A DNA stretch of 5,022 bases from Desulfobacteraceae bacterium (GCA_030597505.1 JAUVRS010000219.1:1-5022); one strand, 5' to 3'; positions 1 through 5,022 are shown, counted from the first letter of the stretch. The notes: generated by a model not told the origin, from the letters alone. Numbers and translations are program-made.

Positions 1-195
1 CGGCGCACCCTGATCAATCAGGTGTCGTACCTCCGCAGCCACCTCCTCGGTGGAACCATTTTTCATCAAAACAGGGCTTATGCGAGAGTTGACCGCCACC
101 CGGGGGCCAAACACCTCCCGGGTCCTTGTTATGTCAGATCCAAAGGCGACCTCGACAAACTCCATATGGCGCACCTTTGCATATCCCTTCAGGAC
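1..195 (-). pseudogene. C-terminal continuation of the URO-D-family gene beyond the in-frame TAA (partial at window edge)
   Basis: Reading on past the TAA (196-198) in the same frame gives 65 uninterrupted codons to the window edge, starting VLKGYAKVRHMEFVEVAFGS. It contains a glycine-serine-aspartate strand (VAFGSDI), then an NSRISPVLM-like strand and an STEEVAAEVRHLI helix. This matches the order expected in the C-terminal half of URO-D-family barrels, where a strand ending in GSD is followed by an N-x-R-x-S-P-V-like strand and a helix beginning (S/T)-x-E-E-(V/I). No frameshift is needed, so the interruption is one codon, and one base change from AAA, GAA, CAA, TCA, TTA, TAT or TAC would create it. 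Met codons at 163-165 and 64-66 are possible restarts; the first has a weak AAGGTG 6 nt upstream. The true C-terminus and the second zinc-ligand Cys lie outside the window. Confidence 0.7.
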
Positions 196-936
196 TTAAT
201 CTACCGAACCGCAGTGATGGATCCCAAAGGGGCTGCATGCGTCTGCCACCTGATTATCATAGTCCAGGATAAATTCTTCGTAGGCCTTGAGGGAGACTTG
301 TTCTACCGTACAATTGGGGACTACAAACAGTCTGGGATCGCACATGGGTGTTACATCCATTGCCCCGGTGCCGGTAATCTTATAGATAAACTTGAAGAGC
401 TGAATAATGGATTCGGTACATATCTTGAGGAGATGATGACATAATTCCGGATTTTCATAATAATCATAGTACAACTGATCTCCCCGTATCTTGAGGGCCA
501 GATTTTGTACACCGGTCACATTGATATCACCCACCACTTTGCCATACTTGTCTTTCAAAAAGTCGATCTGTTTGATGATTTCGGTCATGGGATAGATGGT
601 GGGGATGTTTGGAACCTCAAGGTTCATTACGTCCTTTTCGGGAAGATTGAGGGGCATGGCCCAGGGGAGCGCATTGTCTTCAAATACTATCTCACACCCA
701 AAGATGGCCGGGAGCATTACCATACCAAAAGTGATCAGGGGTTTTGGCTTTGGGTTGGGGTCGCCCAACCCTACATCCCCAAACCTTTCGTTTAGCCTTC
801 TGTCAATTTCCATCCTGGTCTGGACCCGCGTTTCCGGATCAAAATAAAACTCCCTGCCAAAAGAGATGCCGTAATGTTTGAAAAACCAGTCAGGGTAAAA
901 GCCTACTCCGAGCCGAATGTGTTCTTGACCTGCCAT
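196..936 (-). CDS. URO-D/MtaA-family methyltransferase-like protein, N-terminal part up to an in-frame TAA
   Basis: This frame encodes 246 residues of a uroporphyrinogen-decarboxylase superfamily (TIM-barrel) protein. The start ATG at 934-936 follows an AAGGAG (946-951) with 9 nt spacing. Family-like features are the segment near residues 215-226 (SLKAYEEFILDY) and the His-x-Cys at residues 240-242. In MtaA/CmuA-type methyltransferases such an HxC, with a later Cys, binds zinc. It is unlikely to be the haem enzyme HemE, because the N-terminal Arg-rich substrate motif of HemE is absent. In characterised relatives the role is methyl transfer to or from corrinoid or thiol cofactors; the substrate here is unknown. 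Family members usually have about 340-380 residues, so this ORF stops early, just after the HxC, while the same frame continues with family-like sequence. It is therefore either a nonsense-mutated gene or a sequencing error. It is divergent from the ligase gene. Confidence 0.75.
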   Translation of the reverse strand: MAGQEHIRLGVGFYPDWFFKHYGISFGREFYFDPETRVQTRMEIDRRLNERFGDVGLGDPNPKPKPLITFGMVMLPAIFGCEIVFEDNALPWAMPLNLPEKDVMNLEVPNIPTIYPMTEIIKQIDFLKDKYGKVVGDINVTGVQNLALKIRGDQLYYDYYENPELCHHLLKICTESIIQLFKFIYKITGTGAMDVTPMCDPRLFVVPNCTVEQVSLKAYEEFILDYDNQVADACSPFGIHHCGSVD

Positions 937-945
937 AGATTCAAT

Positions 946-951
946 CTCCTT
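946..951 (-). promoter_or_regulatory. Ribosome binding site of the URO-D-family gene
   Basis: The minus strand reads AAGGAG, 9 nt upstream of the ATG at 934-936. It fixes that ATG as the start, and no competing in-frame start with a better site was seen. Confidence 0.7.
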
Positions 952-982
952 CGAACCAGTTCTTGTGTTACAAAAATCAGCC

Positions 983-998
983 AGTCCTTTAAAAGACT
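983..998. promoter_or_regulatory. Operator-like 16-nt dyad in the divergent intergenic region
   Basis: The sequence AGTCCTTTAAAAGACT is a palindrome with one mismatched position per arm (C987/A994). It has no loop, so it resembles a dimeric regulator site more than an RNA hairpin. It lies between the divergent URO-D and ligase genes, 47-62 bases upstream of the URO-D start codon. No regulator gene is visible in the window. An AT-rich palindrome of this size could also occur by chance. Confidence 0.3.
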
Positions 999-1059
999 TT
1001 CCGATTTATCCTTTTTTGACCATATCGTTTTTTTACAGAGAAACCAAAACGCCTTGCTC

Positions 1060-1068
1060 TGGTATAAC
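1060..1068 (+). promoter_or_regulatory. Possible extended -10 promoter element upstream of a 14-codon ORF
   Basis: TGGTATAAC fits an extended -10 (TGn plus TATAAC, five of six matches to TATAAT). No good -35 hexamer lies at 16-18 nt upstream. It precedes the small ORF at 1087-1131, with room for a transcription start near 1075. This is a weak call based on pattern only. Confidence 0.25.
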
Positions 1069-1086
1069 TATCACAGGAAGATATTT

Positions 1087-1131
1087 ATGCCAAGTATCGA
1101 GTTTGACGGCAAAAACGTCTTGAATGATTGA
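1087..1131 (+). CDS. Possible 14-residue leader peptide or truncated gene start
   Basis: An ATG at 1087-1089 is preceded by AGGAAG (1075-1080) with 6 nt spacing and followed by 13 further codons ending in TGA. The peptide is MPSIEFDGKNVLND. Its opening resembles the first strand of various small redox or ligand-binding domains (Met, then a beta strand, then DGK), so it could be a remnant of a decayed gene. It could also be a leader peptide or chance. Its stop codon overlaps the -35 hexamer of the ligase promoter. The good ribosome site is the only positive evidence for translation. Confidence 0.25.
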   Translation: MPSIEFDGKNVLND

Positions 1132-1157
1132 CAGGAGCAATCTGATTCTTTTATATT
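1128..1157 (+). promoter_or_regulatory. Sigma70-type promoter for the acyl-CoA ligase and crotonase genes
   Basis: A perfect TTGACA -35 (1128-1133) is followed after 18 nt by TATATT (1152-1157), five of six matches to the -10 consensus. The predicted transcription start is about 1164, giving a leader of about 57 nt to the ATG at 1221. This placement argues against the in-frame TTG at 1167 as the start codon, since the mRNA would begin almost on it. Confidence 0.6.
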
Positions 1158-1209
1158 TCCTTTGTCTTGAGTGTCACGTCCGTTTTTGAGGCGCCGGAGA
1201 TCTTAAAAC

Positions 1210-1215
1210 AGGGGG
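1210..1215 (+). promoter_or_regulatory. Ribosome binding site deciding the ligase start
   Basis: AGGGGG lies 5 nt upstream of the ATG at 1221-1223. The alternative upstream TTG at 1167 has no comparable purine-rich site in front of it. The first 18 residues it would add do not look like the usual beginning of an acyl-CoA synthetase. Confidence 0.55.
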
Positions 1216-1220
1216 CATGT

Positions 1221-2738
1221 ATGAATATATCCGATATCATACAACCATATGTCGCAGAAAATCCCGATAAAACGGCCATTATTTTTGCGGATCGGCATAT
1301 TTCGTATTCCGAACTGAATACCCTGATCAACAGGGCGGCCGTTGGGTTGACAAAACTGGGTCTTGGTCGGGGAGATGTCCTTTCCCTGTTTTTACCAAGC
1401 CTTCCGGAACTGGTCATCGCATATCTGGGGGCAGCGAGAGCGGGGGTGACGGTGAATTTGATCAATGCCATGCTGCAAAAGACAGAGGCTGCTTATATCC
1501 TTAACGACTGCAATTCGAAGGCTGTTCTTGTGGATTCAAAGAGGTTTCCCATCATAGAATCGGTCAGACGTGAAGTGCCCTCGCTGACCCACATAGTCCT
1601 TCTGGAAGAACAGGAGGGGAGGGATCATTTGAGTTTTAACAAGATGTTGTCAATGGAGAGCAACGAATTTGATCCGCCCGGGACAAAAGAGGGCGATATC
1701 TGCCATTTGATGTACACATCGGGAACAACCGGGTGGCCCAAGGGGGTCATGGCTACCCATCTGAACATCTGGTATAACTCAACCGAGTTTGGCAAAGTCC
1801 ATTTTAAACAAAAAGACACCGTCATGGTGGCCACCCCCATCTTTCATTGCTGGGGGCTTGTAAACGGAACCTTTGGCATGCTCTCAAGGGGGGGGAGTGT
1901 CATCACGGTAGAGCGTTTCTACCCGGAAAAGGCCGTTGATGATATAGAGATGTTCAAGCCCACGGTGTTTCAGGGTGTGCCACCCATGTACAACCTCCTT
2001 CTCAGACTACCTGATCTTGACAAACGGGATATCTCCTCCGTGGTTTTTTGCCTGTCGGCCGCGACCAAGATGCCCGAGAACCTGATTCGCCAGGTTGAGA
2101 ACAAACTGAAATGGGGTTATGCCGAGGCCTGGGGGCTGACAGAGGTCTCTTGTGTTGGCGCCACCTCGCCGTACACCGAGACCAGAATAGGCTCCTGCGG
2201 ACGGGGTATGGGCGATGCTGTCATGAAGGTGATCGATGAAAAAGGCAATAAATTGCCGCCGGGCCAACAGGGAGAGCTTTGTGTCAAGGGGACCTGTGTT
2301 ACAAACGGCTATCTGAATAAGCCGGAGGCGACACTGGAGAGCTTTGGCGTTGAGGGTTGGTTTCAGTCAGGGGATGTGGCGTATATGGACGAGGATGGCT
2401 ACGCGTACATCGTGGACCGAAAAAAGGATATGATTAATGTGGGTGGGGAAAAGGTGTTTCCTTCAGAGGTGGAGGACATGATGCTTGAATATCCCAAAAT
2501 AAAGGATCTTGTGATCGTGGGCATACCCGATGAACTCAAAGGGGAGGCACCCAAGGCATTTATACAGTTGAAAGAGGGGGAATCAAGTTCTTTGGAAGAG
2601 ATAAGAGAATTTTGTAAATCCAGAATGGCACCGTATAAGGTGCCGGTGGCAGTTAAGTTTATTGATGAAATCCCGCGTCTTGCCTCTGGTAAGGCACTCA
2701 GACGTCAGCTGCGGGATAAGGAATGGGAGAAAGAGTAG
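1221..2738 (+). CDS. Acyl-CoA synthetase (AMP-forming, FadD-like class I adenylate-forming ligase)
   Basis: This 505-residue enzyme should convert a carboxylic acid, ATP and CoA to acyl-CoA, AMP and diphosphate through an acyl-adenylate. The motifs are complete and in order: the ATP-binding loop YTSGTTGWPKG at residues 165-175, FHCWGL at 208-213, the adenine-site WGLTE at 304-308, the ribose-binding Asp385 in QSGD, the hinge-region DRKKDMI at 399-405, and the catalytic C-terminal Lys491 in ASGKALR. Length is typical of medium/long-chain fatty acid or aromatic acid CoA ligases. No signal peptide is seen, so it is probably cytosolic. The ATG at 1221 is preferred over a TTG at 1167 because of its ribosome site, the promoter position and the typical opening (MNISDIIQ). 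It lies 104 nt upstream of a crotonase gene on the same strand and is probably co-transcribed with it. The acyl substrate cannot be decided from sequence alone; fatty, alicyclic or aromatic acids are all possible. Confidence 0.9.
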   Translation: MNISDIIQPYVAENPDKTAIIFADRHISYSELNTLINRAAVGLTKLGLGRGDVLSLFLPSLPELVIAYLGAARAGVTVNLINAMLQKTEAAYILNDCNSKAVLVDSKRFPIIESVRREVPSLTHIVLLEEQEGRDHLSFNKMLSMESNEFDPPGTKEGDICHLMYTSGTTGWPKGVMATHLNIWYNSTEFGKVHFKQKDTVMVATPIFHCWGLVNGTFGMLSRGGSVITVERFYPEKAVDDIEMFKPTVFQGVPPMYNLLLRLPDLDKRDISSVVFCLSAATKMPENLIRQVENKLKWGYAEAWGLTEVSCVGATSPYTETRIGSCGRGMGDAVMKVIDEKGNKLPPGQQGELCVKGTCVTNGYLNKPEATLESFGVEGWFQSGDVAYMDEDGYAYIVDRKKDMINVGGEKVFPSEVEDMMLEYPKIKDLVIVGIPDELKGEAPKAFIQLKEGESSSLEEIREFCKSRMAPYKVPVAVKFIDEIPRLASGKALRRQLRDKEWEKE

Positions 2739-2830
2739 GGATATAAGTGAAAGGCGAATGCCGCAAGAGGCAAAAAATATGCGGTGACCCTTTCGGATGG
2801 CTTCTTGATAACAGCATATTAATCTAAGAG

Positions 2831-2835
2831 AGGAG
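2831..2835 (+). promoter_or_regulatory. Ribosome binding site of the crotonase gene
   Basis: AGGAG within GAGAGGAGAA lies 7 nt upstream of the ATG at 2843, supporting that start. The 104-nt gap after the ligase gene contains only a weak hairpin (CCGCA 2761-2765 with TGCGG 2780-2784) and no clear terminator or promoter. Confidence 0.7.
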
Positions 2836-2842
2836 AACGGGT

Positions 2843-3622
2843 ATGACCTACAAATATATACTGTATGAGGAAAGAGAAAGGATTGGATTGCTGACCCTTA
2901 ATCGTCCTGAAAAACGAAACGCTTTGGGACGTGAAGCAGAAGAGGAAATGATCTCATGTTTTACCGAGGCTGCGGAAAAAGAAAGCGCCAAGGTCATCAT
3001 CATCAAAGGGGCAGGGCCCGTCTTCTGTTCGGGCCACGACAAGGCTGAGATCCTGGGGCAGGAACTGAACAGCGTTCGTGGCCTGTTTCAGACATGCGCC
3101 AAACTGTATCTCCTTATGAGATCCATCCCTCAACCCATCATCGCTCAGGTCCATGGTGTTGCCATGGCGGGGGGTTGTCATCTGGCCGCAGGGTGTGACC
3201 TTGTGGTGGCTGCTGAAAAAGGGGCCCAGTTTGCCATGACCGGTGCCAAAATCGGATATAATTGCTCCACACCCACTGTGGCCGTAAGCCGGGCCATCGG
3301 GCAGAAAAGGACGCTGGAGATGCTGTTTACGGGAAGATTTGTCAGTGCAAAAGAGGCCCTTGGATGGGGGTTGGTGAACCGGGTCGTTCCCGATGACAAA
3401 CTGGAAGAAGAGACATGGAACCTGGCCAAAGAGATCGCCCAATACAGCATTAAGGTATTGGGAATAGGTAAGCAGGTTTATTATCAGCAGACTGAAATGG
3501 CTGAAGCGCAGGCCTATACCTACGCCAAAGAGATGATGGCATGCCAGGCCCTTATGCCGGACGCCATTGAAGGGATGACCGCCATGAATGAGAAACGCGA
3601 ACCGGTCTGGGTAGAAAGGTGA
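2843..3622 (+). CDS. Crotonase-fold enoyl-CoA hydratase/isomerase family protein, ECHDC3-like, lacking classical catalytic glutamates
   Basis: This 259-residue protein has the length and layout of the crotonase superfamily. It has an N-terminal NRPEKRNAL (residues 20-28) and an oxyanion-hole segment FCSGHD (61-66). The second oxyanion segment is AMAGGCHLAAGCD (107-119). The C-terminal part includes LFTGRFVSAKEALGWGLVN. Aligned by motif to rat mitochondrial enoyl-CoA hydratase, Glu144 corresponds to His113 and Glu164 to Gly134, so both catalytic acids are missing. The SGHD motif, the CSTP at residues 141-144 and the C-terminal KREPVW resemble the ECHDC3 branch as I remember it. CoA-thioester binding is likely. 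Hydration of a 2-enoyl-CoA is doubtful; isomerase, hydrolase, lyase or a non-classical role are possible. The gene follows the acyl-CoA ligase on the same strand, which suggests a shared acyl-CoA pathway. No signal peptide is seen. Confidence 0.85.
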   Translation: MTYKYILYEERERIGLLTLNRPEKRNALGREAEEEMISCFTEAAEKESAKVIIIKGAGPVFCSGHDKAEILGQELNSVRGLFQTCAKLYLLMRSIPQPIIAQVHGVAMAGGCHLAAGCDLVVAAEKGAQFAMTGAKIGYNCSTPTVAVSRAIGQKRTLEMLFTGRFVSAKEALGWGLVNRVVPDDKLEEETWNLAKEIAQYSIKVLGIGKQVYYQQTEMAEAQAYTYAKEMMACQALMPDAIEGMTAMNEKREPVWVER

Positions 3623-3641
3623 TGACCGGTGACGTTATTTT
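3601..3641 (+). terminator. Weak terminator-like hairpin at the convergent gene ends
   Basis: ACCGGTC (3601-3607) and GACCGGT (3624-3630) form a perfect 7-bp stem around a 16-nt loop, followed a few bases later by TTATTTT (3635-3641). The stem starts inside the last codons of the crotonase gene and the T-rich part lies in the end of the opposing LysM gene. The loop is large and the T tract is not directly adjacent, so this is weak as an intrinsic terminator. Confidence 0.3.
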
Positions 3642-4804
3642 GTAATTGAGATGAGATCGCGACCATCAAAACGGATACGGTTTATTTGCCGGTAGGTCAG
3701 GGGGGCAAGGGCCTTGTCGAGGGCGCTCAGGTTAAAAATCACGACCTTTTCTTTTGGTTTCAACGAATTTAGGTCCGTTGACAACGTCTTTGTCTTGAGA
3801 TTGAAGATGTAGACCATGGTTTCAGCATATTTGAGTATACGTCCGACACCCGAACTTGCAGAACCACGTGGTTGATCCGCATTTGAGGAAATGCGGATGT
3901 CCCTGGCACCAAAATATTCCCTTAAAAAGGCAAAATGGATGTCCCAGAGATTATCCCCGGATCGAACCACATAGATGCCGTAGTAACTGACAGGCCGTTC
4001 TAAAGGTCTTGGCCGCAGGGGTTTGTAGGGGTCTTGTGACGTTGCTGGTACAGGGTTTAGACGGGGTTCTTTCTGGAGGGGCCGTTCAGCCCCTGGCGAC
4101 TGATGCGCAACGCGTTCCGGGTCTGGTTCTTCGGGCTTGGAGGGCGTGCCAAGAGACGTCTGTTGGTCATTCTTCTGGGTTTTGATCTCGGCCAGGATGC
4201 GGTCCAAGGGGACAATTTCCTTTCCCACACGGATGTATTCACCTGGTTTGACCACCATATCCACACTCTTTTTTACCCCAAATGCTTTTTTTCGTTTCTG
4301 GATCAGTTCCTTCAAACTCTTGTCAGGCTTTTTCTTGATTTTTTCATAGTCAATTACCGCTGCCGGGGCGGGTCTGGTCATTTTCTTGCTTTCCATTTTC
4401 ACGGGCCCGGGTACTTGTTTTTCTGCTAGTTTGCTTTCTGTTTTCACAGGCTCGGGTACTTGTTCTTTTGCCAGCTTGCTTTCCATTTTCTCGAGCCCGG
4501 GTACTTGTTTTTTTGCTAACTTGTTTTCTGTTTTCACGAGCCCGGGTACTTGTTTTTCTGCTAGTTTGCTTTCTGTTTTCACGGGCCCGAGTACTTGTTT
4601 TTTTGCGGGCGCAGGTGGGGAGGGCCTAAAGCCCTTGCTTTCTATCTGTTTTTTTGCCGAAGGGGCGGGTTCTATCCCGGGCCAAGTATACCATTTATAG
4701 TCGTGGTTGAGAACGAGAGATGCCGCCACAAGCAAGGGAATGGACCAAAGCCACTTGGCGCCGGTCCAGGCCGAACCTGTAGCATTGCTGATGGGTTTGC
4801 GCAT
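3635..4804 (-). CDS. Membrane-anchored LysM-domain protein with a repetitive Lys/Pro/Glu-rich linker
   Basis: This 389-residue protein has a short N-terminal tail with few charged residues and then one hydrophobic segment (about residues 19-33), so it is probably a signal anchor with the rest in the periplasm. Residues 45-150 are a Pro/Lys/Glu-rich linker with five 15-residue repeats (69-141). Residues 155-208 form a more ordered charged segment including KPGEYIRVG. A second low-complexity linker (210-272) follows. Residues 277-360 read as an expanded LysM-like domain: it opens with YVVRSGDNLWDIH and closes with DLNSLKPKEKVVIFNL. A normal LysM has about 45-50 residues, so about 30-35 extra residues sit in the middle. 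LysM domains bind peptidoglycan, so the likely role is linking the inner membrane to the cell wall. No enzyme domain is visible. The start is supported by a strong Shine-Dalgarno sequence and an upstream promoter. It converges on the crotonase gene. Confidence 0.75.
   Translation of the reverse strand: MRKPISNATGSAWTGAKWLWSIPLLVAASLVLNHDYKWYTWPGIEPAPSAKKQIESKGFRPSPPAPAKKQVLGPVKTESKLAEKQVPGLVKTENKLAKKQVPGLEKMESKLAKEQVPEPVKTESKLAEKQVPGPVKMESKKMTRPAPAAVIDYEKIKKKPDKSLKELIQKRKKAFGVKKSVDMVVKPGEYIRVGKEIVPLDRILAEIKTQKNDQQTSLGTPSKPEEPDPERVAHQSPGAERPLQKEPRLNPVPATSQDPYKPLRPRPLERPVSYYGIYVVRSGDNLWDIHFAFLREYFGARDIRISSNADQPRGSASSGVGRILKYAETMVYIFNLKTKTLSTDLNSLKPKEKVVIFNLSALDKALAPLTYRQINRIRFDGRDLISITK
4382..4600 (-). 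repeat. Tandem 45-bp coding repeats (about 4.9 copies) in the LysM-protein linker
   Basis: Five in-phase copies encode a 15-residue unit of the form KQVPGPVKTESKLAE, at residues 69-83, 84-98, 99-113, 114-128 and a 13-residue last copy at 129-141. On the plus strand each copy carries a recurring GTACTTGTT block. Copies differ at a few positions (for example Thr/Met, Ser/Asn, Pro/Leu, Glu/Lys), so the array is not freshly duplicated. Since the unit is a multiple of three, gain or loss of copies would keep the reading frame and change only linker length. Confidence 0.85.
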
Positions 4805-4813
4805 GGTGTGCCG

Positions 4814-4826
4814 CCCCTCCTCCTTT
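4814..4826 (-). promoter_or_regulatory. Strong Shine-Dalgarno region of the LysM-protein gene
   Basis: The minus strand reads AAAGGAGGAGGGG, containing the full anti-16S complement AAGGAGG. Two registers are possible: AAAGGAGG at 14 nt from the ATG, or GGAGGGG at 9 nt. The second has normal spacing. This fixes the ATG at 4802-4804 as the start. Confidence 0.65.
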
Positions 4827-4829
4827 GGT

Positions 4830-4847
4830 CCCCCAATAGTTGGTGGG
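4830..4847 (-). promoter_or_regulatory. Small hairpin in the 5' leader directly before the Shine-Dalgarno sequence
   Basis: In the minus-strand mRNA, CCC-A-CCAA pairs with TTGGGGG around a CTA loop, a 7-bp stem with one bulged A. It ends 3 nt upstream of the Shine-Dalgarno region, so it could affect ribosome access or mRNA stability. It could also be a chance effect of the G/C-rich leader. Confidence 0.25.
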
Positions 4848-4880
4848 GTCAGCTGATAAGAAGTCTGTTTTTGAAAAGTG

Positions 4881-4910
4881 AGTATACGGAAACGCTGTCT
4901 TGTGTGTCAA
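4881..4910 (-). promoter_or_regulatory. Sigma70-type promoter of the LysM-protein gene
   Basis: The minus strand carries TTGACA (4905-4910) as a perfect -35 and TATACT (4881-4886), five of six matches, as the -10, with an 18-nt spacer. The predicted start is near 4874, giving a leader of about 70 nt before the ATG at 4804. This suggests the LysM gene is transcribed alone, not as part of an operon from the right. Confidence 0.65.
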
Positions 4911-4926
4911 GGCTGATTGGATTTTG

Positions 4927-4960
4927 GGGGGTCCCGCACCTGTCGGCCGTCAGGACCCCC
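4927..4960. repeat. Inverted repeat upstream of the LysM-gene promoter
   Basis: GGGGGTCC (4927-4934) and GGACCCCC (4953-4960) are perfect 8-bp inverted arms separated by 18 bases. The interior holds a second near-palindrome, CTGTCGGCCGTCAG (4940-4953). No T tract follows the stem on either strand, so it is not a standard intrinsic terminator. It begins 17 bases upstream of the -35 of the LysM gene, so a regulator site or a transcript-end structure of a neighbouring gene is possible. Confidence 0.45.
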
Positions 4961-5022
4961 TGCCCATCCACGACATGCGCGGAGTCATCAAGGACGGCCT
5001 GTTTATTTCTTTTCAGGCAGAA

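Noticed and set aside
196..198. In-frame stop as a programmed pyrrolysine or selenocysteine codon
   Set aside because: The codon is TAA, whereas pyrrolysine uses TAG and selenocysteine TGA. URO-D-family methyltransferases are also not known to me to carry either residue.
22..847. Plus-strand ORFs overlapping the URO-D-family gene
   Set aside because: They are antisense to a frame with clear family sequence, show no domain-like patterns and lack convincing ribosome sites.
1167..1220. N-terminal extension of the ligase from an in-frame TTG at 1167
   Set aside because: The predicted transcription start (about 1164) is almost on the TTG, there is no ribosome site before it, and the extra 18 residues are atypical. 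The ATG at 1221 has an AGGGGG at suitable spacing.
2760..2785. Hairpin in the gap between ligase and crotonase genes as a terminator or attenuator
   Set aside because: The stem is only 5 bp (CCGCA/TGCGG) plus one wobble, with a 14-nt loop and no T tract, too weak to support a call.
4103..4700. Plus-strand ORFs opposite the LysM-protein repeats, including a Ser/Phe/Cys-rich repetitive one
   Set aside because: They are complements of the repeat-encoding minus strand. Their repetitiveness is inherited from the 45-bp units, and the minus-strand gene has a promoter, ribosome site, membrane anchor and LysM-like domain.
4961..5022. Possible gene fragment at the right edge: a plus-strand ATG at 4975 with 16 open codons, or a minus-strand frame open from 5022 to about 4849
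   Set aside because: The plus-strand ATG has no Shine-Dalgarno sequence and too few codons to judge. The minus-strand frame runs through the inverted repeat and promoter of the LysM gene and shows no recognisable motif. The sequence beyond the edge would decide.
1..5022. A novel multi-gene defence, mobile or biosynthetic system
   Set aside because: All four long genes fit metabolic or envelope families. No integrase, nuclease, reverse transcriptase, toxin-antitoxin pair, array or direct repeats of an element were seen.

Overview
The window looks like chromosomal DNA from an anaerobic, Gram-negative bacterium, most likely a sulfate reducer or syntroph of the Desulfobacterota (former Deltaproteobacteria). 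This is an inference from protein style: a URO-D/MtaA-type methyltransferase-like protein, a FadD-like ligase with a crotonase, and a membrane-anchored LysM protein with a long Lys/Pro/Glu-rich linker. Base composition is moderate (about half G+C). No RNA gene, CRISPR array, insertion sequence or phage gene was seen.

Layout. (1) Positions 936 to 1, minus strand: a uroporphyrinogen-decarboxylase-family gene that runs off the left edge. Its frame is broken by a TAA at 196-198, yet family-like sequence continues in the same frame for 65 codons to the window edge. (2) Positions 937-1220: a divergent control region with a good sigma70-type promoter for the rightward genes, a 14-codon ORF with its own Shine-Dalgarno sequence, and a near-perfect 16-nt dyad. 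(3) Positions 1221-2738, plus strand: an acyl-CoA synthetase (AMP-forming ligase) with all core motifs. (4) Positions 2843-3622, plus strand: a crotonase-fold protein resembling the ECHDC3 type, with neither catalytic glutamate of classical enoyl-CoA hydratase. (5) Positions 4804-3635, minus strand: a membrane-anchored protein with five 15-residue tandem repeats and an expanded C-terminal LysM-like domain. It converges on the crotonase with only 12 bases between stop codons. (6) Positions 4805-5022: 5' leader, strong promoter and an inverted repeat for the LysM gene, then about 60 bases of undetermined content.

How the genes may work together. The ligase would activate a carboxylic acid to its CoA thioester, and the crotonase is probably co-transcribed and acts on an acyl-CoA. 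Neither substrate can be read from sequence. The URO-D-family gene is divergent and may share control, but no corrinoid protein or partner methyltransferase is visible. The LysM gene appears to be an unrelated envelope gene.

I see no clear evidence of an undescribed multi-gene system. The points most worth checking are the in-frame stop in the URO-D gene, the loss of the catalytic glutamates in the crotonase, and the repeat-bearing LysM protein.
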